Positions 5,908 to 8,901 of a DNA stretch of 8,901 bases are shown here, piece after piece. A model generated the notes under the pieces. That model was not told where the DNA came from. It made no database searches and saw only the letters and a list, made by a program, of their open reading frames with translations. Position 1 is the stretch's first letter. Every line of letters begins with the position of its first letter. Source of the stretch: Deltaproteobacteria bacterium (lineage in GTDB: Bacteria > Myxococcota_A > UBA9042 > DTJE01); assembly GCA_013151875.1 (NCBI GenBank), contig JAADHL010000118.1:16663-25563 (forward strand). Reading direction: 5' to 3'. Position numbers and translations under genes: made by a program.

Positions 5908-8007
5908 TCAACTACTGTGATGTCCCCAACGGACCGCCAGGAAAAGAAAAAACGGCAGCAGCAGCAAAGCAGGCATCGGGGCTGATCCAGAAGACGGGCC
6001 GACGGAGCACCCTCCGCCGCTGATTGCGGAGGCCGTGGCCTCGACGACCCCCTCCGCCGAAACGTCGAAGCCACCGCCATTGTCGGGCGCCGCGGCATCC
6101 GGCCAACCCGGGTCGAAAGACGGCGGGGTATTGTCCGGAATCGGCTCGGGCTTCAAATCCTGTTTGCAATCGCCGCTCGAGCAGGTAAAGCCGTCCGCGC
6201 AGGACTCCTCCTGCCAGACGAAACATCCGTTTTCGCCGGCGGCGCAGACCTTGCGCCCCAATCCATTGTCCAGGCATTCCGAGTCGCCCGCGTTGCAGGC
6301 CGCGGGACAGGCACAGGCCGGTTTCTCGTCAGCGTCCTCACCACACACCTTGCCGTCCGCAGCGCAGTCCGTCTGGCTCACCTTGCCGTCCTGGCACCGT
6401 TTCAGCACGTCTCCGTCGCAAACACCTGCTTCGGGGATGTCTCCGCATGGGCCTTCGCCTGGGCAGGCCTTGGGGAAGCCCTCAGGGCCTTGCGCCGAGA
6501 AGCCGCAGTCGTACCATTTGTCGTCCGGGCTCCACCCGCATTGGTCCCACCCCTTGCAATCCACGGTGCTGATGGAGTTGTTCTCGCAGTACTTCATGAA
6601 CCCGTCCAGCGTGCAGCAGCCCTCGAACGTGATCCCCTCGCACTTGTCCGGGGGTGGCTTGCATCCCGTGGAGCAGTCGTTGCACTCGCACTGCCAGGCC
6701 GGACCGAAGCAGTCCCCATCCTTCTGGCAGGCGCCCGAATACCCGTCTTCCGGGGCCTCGCATTCAACACCGTCACATTTTCCGTCGGCGATCCACTTGA
6801 CGTAGTTTCCGTCCGGCAGGTTCCGCGAGACGCAGTGCTGGGCCCCGCCCCAGGTGATGACCACGTCCGAATTGATTCCTACGTGGGTCCACCCGGGCAT
6901 GGCGTCCCGCCACACGTCCAGCGCCTCGTCCTCCAGGTCCTTCCATTGAGAATACACGGGCCACAGATTGACCCCGTTCGCCAGGGTCGAGTTAGTGAAC
7001 GTACGCCAGACCCCGTCATTCTGGTACGGCATGGGGATGCGATGCACGGTCAGACCCGTTCCATCGGCCAGGACCGCCGCCTTGAGTATGTCCGCGTCCT
7101 CATCCAGCGTTTTCACGGTCGTCGCGGTGCAGTAGTCAGTCGTGCATTTGCCCAGCACGAAGGTATTCTTGTCCGTCAGTTTGGAAAACATGTCCATGTG
7201 GCTCGTGCCGTCCTGGATGGGCTTGAGCACGATGAATTTCTTGCAGCCCAGGTAGTCCTGCACCACCTTGTGCACCTCGGCCTCGGTCTTGTCCGGATTC
7301 TCCCAGTACGTCCCCTGCGAAAAGTAGCAGGTGCCTGATTCGTCCGTCTGGAAATGACCACCTTCCCAGTCCATGGGCGCCCTGAACGTGGTCACGCCCA
7401 GTGCGTTGCCGAGTTGAGTGGGAATCGCGTCGTCGAACGTGCGCTGGTGGTAATACCTGAAGTCGGTGAACGCCACGTCGCCGGATGGATCGAGGACCGG
7501 AAACGGGCCGAAGTCGATGCCCCAGATCGAGTTCAGGTCGAACTGAAGAAAGGTCACTCCCTTGTCGATGGCGGCCTGGGACAGCCCCTTGTCCTTGAGT
7601 TGGTTGACAAAGTAGCTTTCGAGCGAATCGCTGGGCACGATCACGTACCAGTCCACGTATTCAATCCCCTCCACCACCATCATGACGATGGAATCGGTCA
7701 CGTTCTGTCCCAGACTCGACGACGGAAAAGCGAGCATCACGCCCATCATCGGCTCCCACTCCCGAAAGGCCAGGAACTCCGGTCTGGCCGGCGGCTGTGT
7801 TATCGCGTACCAGTCAGGGTGGCTCAGGCGATAATCGCTGTACTGATCCGCCTTGCCCGGAACTTTCAGTTCATGGGGCATGGGCCACGCCGGGAGCATT
7901 GAGGACCCTTTGGGACTCTTGAAGGCGCCGGGCGGCGCCTCGGGTTGCAGCTCGCAACCGAGTCCCAGGAACAGGATCGCCATGAACGGGATATGTGCCT
8001 TTCGCAT
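5908..8007 (-). CDS. Exported agmatine/peptidylarginine deiminase-family protein with Cys-rich module and MYXO-CTERM-like tail
   Basis: The product is 699 aa. Residues 1-18 are a lipoprotein signal with lipobox LGLGC (Cys18). Residues about 78-400 form a guanidine-modifying deiminase domain: REWEPMMGVMLAFPSS (82-97), IWGIDFGPF with D165, DWEGGHFQT (213-221), DGTSHMDMF with H270 and D272, and GGAQHC with C392 as the catalytic thiol. The D-to-H spacing (105) and H-to-C spacing (122) are close to those of Porphyromonas peptidylarginine deiminase (106 and 115). Residues 411-614 hold 30 cysteines, probably disulfide-bonded; 617-643 is a Pro-rich stalk; 664-699 is a MYXO-CTERM-like signal (GGGC, hydrophobic stretch about 678-693, short basic end). 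The family hydrolyses guanidines to ureido products. Surface location favours peptide or protein arginine over agmatine, but this is inference. GGAGGT lies 7 nt before the ATG and the gene is coupled to the ATPase upstream. Confidence 0.88.
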   Translation of the reverse strand: MRKAHIPFMAILFLGLGCELQPEAPPGAFKSPKGSSMLPAWPMPHELKVPGKADQYSDYRLSHPDWYAITQPPARPEFLAFREWEPMMGVMLAFPSSSLGQNVTDSIVMMVVEGIEYVDWYVIVPSDSLESYFVNQLKDKGLSQAAIDKGVTFLQFDLNSIWGIDFGPFPVLDPSGDVAFTDFRYYHQRTFDDAIPTQLGNALGVTTFRAPMDWEGGHFQTDESGTCYFSQGTYWENPDKTEAEVHKVVQDYLGCKKFIVLKPIQDGTSHMDMFSKLTDKNTFVLGKCTTDYCTATTVKTLDEDADILKAAVLADGTGLTVHRIPMPYQNDGVWRTFTNSTLANGVNLWPVYSQWKDLEDEALDVWRDAMPGWTHVGINSDVVITWGGAQHCVSRNLPDGNYVKWIADGKCDGVECEAPEDGYSGACQKDGDCFGPAWQCECNDCSTGCKPPPDKCEGITFEGCCTLDGFMKYCENNSISTVDCKGWDQCGWSPDDKWYDCGFSAQGPEGFPKACPGEGPCGDIPEAGVCDGDVLKRCQDGKVSQTDCAADGKVCGEDADEKPACACPAACNAGDSECLDNGLGRKVCAAGENGCFVWQEESCADGFTCSSGDCKQDLKPEPIPDNTPPSFDPGWPDAAAPDNGGGFDVSAEGVVEATASAISGGGCSVGPSSGSAPMPALLLLPFFLFLAVRWGHHSS

Positions 8008-8014
8008 GTCTGGA

Positions 8015-8022
8015 ACCTCCTA
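8015..8022 (-). promoter_or_regulatory. Ribosome binding site overlapping the upstream stop codon
   Basis: On the minus strand the ATPase stop TAG (8020-8022) shares its G with the Shine-Dalgarno GGAGGT (8015-8020), which stands 7 nt before the deiminase ATG. Ribosomes finishing the ATPase terminate on the start site of the next gene, so translational coupling in one operon is strongly suggested. Confidence 0.8.
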
Positions 8023-8901
8023 TTGTTTAAGCAACCTCAGTCCATTGAACGTCACCAGCAGCGATGCGCCCGTGTCCGCCGCGATCGCCGCCCACAGGGA
8101 CGCATGACCCGCCATGGTCAGGACCACGAACAGCAGCTTCACGGACAGGGCCAGGCCGATGTTCCAGTGGATGGTGGCGAGCGTGCGGCGGGCCTTGGCA
8201 ATGAGCCAGGGCACCCGCGACAGGTCATCCGCCATCAGGGCCACGTCCGCCGTCTCGACCGCCACGTCGCTGCCCGCGGCGCCCATGGCTATGCCGAGGG
8301 TCGCGCGCACCATGGCCGGCGCGTCGTTGATGCCGTCGCCCACCATTGCGACCTGCCCGTATCGACGGACCAGGTCCTCGACCGCCTCTACCTTGTCCTC
8401 CGGTAAAAGGTCGGCCCGGACCTCGTCGATCCCGGTCTCGCGGGCCACCGCCCTGGCCGTGTGCTCGTTGTCGCCCGTCAGTATGACGATATGTTCCACC
8501 CCCTGATCCCGCATCTCCTGGACGGCCCTGGCCGCGTCCGGCCTGATCGCGTCTTCCAGGCAGATTATGCCGCACACGTGACTGTCCGTGCCCACGACCA
8601 CCGTGCTGCGGCCCTCGTCCGACATGGCGGACAGCATTTCGTGCAGGACCGGCGTCTCCCTGTCGCATTCCTCCAGATATCGGTGAGAACCGATCCAGTA
8701 GCTCTTACCGTCCATCCAGCCGGTCATTCCCTTGCCGGGGATCGCCTGGACGTCCAGTGCCGGTGAAAAGGGGACCCCACGCCTCTCGGCCTCGGACACG
8801 ATTGCCTGCGCCAGCGGGTGGTCGGACCTGGATTCCAGGGCTGCCGCCCGTTGCAGCAATTCGATCTCGTCGTGCTCGCCGCGTGGGACGATGCGAGTCA
8901 C
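8020..8901 (-). CDS. P1B-2 type heavy-metal (Zn/Cd/Pb) transporting ATPase, C-terminal part
   Basis: These 293 residues are the 3' end of a larger gene; the GTG at the edge is an internal valine, not the start. Visible ATPase elements are SDHPLA (26-31, the HP motif of P1B ATPases in the nucleotide-binding domain), IPGKGMTG (54-61), LEDAIRPDA (115-123), LTGDNEHTA (141-149) and the hinge MVGDGINDAPA (186-196). The DKTGT phosphorylation site, the channel CPC motif and any metal-binding domain lie beyond the window. The last two membrane helices carry K255 (ALSVK) and D276 (AADTGASLLVTFN), matching the Lys and Asp that define the Zn2+/Cd2+/Pb2+ subgroup (ZntA/CadA); copper pumps have other residues here. 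It exports divalent metal from the cytoplasm by ATP hydrolysis. The stop codon overlaps the ribosome binding site of the deiminase gene. Confidence 0.93.
   Translation of the reverse strand: MTRIVPRGEHDEIELLQRAAALESRSDHPLAQAIVSEAERRGVPFSPALDVQAIPGKGMTGWMDGKSYWIGSHRYLEECDRETPVLHEMLSAMSDEGRSTVVVGTDSHVCGIICLEDAIRPDAARAVQEMRDQGVEHIVILTGDNEHTARAVARETGIDEVRADLLPEDKVEAVEDLVRRYGQVAMVGDGINDAPAMVRATLGIAMGAAGSDVAVETADVALMADDLSRVPWLIAKARRTLATIHWNIGLALSVKLLFVVLTMAGHASLWAAIAADTGASLLVTFNGLRLLKQ

Noticed and set aside
6490..7338. 282-codon plus-strand ORF
   Set aside because: It lies opposite the deiminase gene, whose catalytic motifs are intact. It shows no motif and is a product of high GC content.
7354..7902. 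182-codon plus-strand ORF
   Set aside because: Antisense shadow of the deiminase N-terminal half; no domain, no ribosome binding site of note.

Overview
The window is GC-rich, densely coded and bacterial. A protein with a MYXO-CTERM-like C-terminal tail, several lipobox lipoproteins and Cys-rich surface modules point to the former Deltaproteobacteria (Myxococcota or a relative such as Bradymonadota). This placement is an inference from protein architecture; the window holds no rRNA or marker gene.

Layout. (1) 1-1280 looks like a vitamin B12-linked surface locus. A lipoprotein of the 'cell surface protein' type runs off the left edge on the minus strand. A divergent transcript on the plus strand starts with a well-formed cobalamin riboswitch (about 460-608), has a long expression platform with a hairpin that can mask the Shine-Dalgarno, and encodes a 168-aa lipoprotein of no family I can name. 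(2) 1312-4795 holds two minus-strand c-di-GMP proteins: a membrane PAS-PAS-GGDEF-EAL protein with a degenerate GGDEF and a complete set of EAL catalytic residues, and upstream of it a soluble PAS-GGDEF protein with intact GGDEF and I-site. An AT-rich promoter with a 17-bp spacer lies between them, so they are probably transcribed at least partly separately. (3) 4796-5141 is a non-coding gap with a hexanucleotide tandem repeat. (4) 5142-5819 is a plus-strand class I SAM methyltransferase of the UbiE-like type. (5) 5908-8901 is a minus-strand operon: the 3' part of a P1B-2 (Zn/Cd/Pb) export ATPase, then, 12 nt later with its Shine-Dalgarno overlapping the ATPase stop codon, a 699-aa exported arginine/agmatine-deiminase-family protein carrying an N-terminal lipobox, a 30-cysteine module and a C-terminal MYXO-CTERM-like anchor.

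How the genes may work together. The most distinctive unit is the B12-riboswitch-controlled lipoprotein with its divergent surface lipoprotein, a candidate for a corrinoid capture system at the cell surface. The c-di-GMP pair has the makings of a synthase/phosphodiesterase module. The ATPase-deiminase coupling is unusual: a metal exporter co-translated with a cell-surface guanidine-modifying enzyme. The substrates and partners of both lipoproteins and of the deiminase are unknown.
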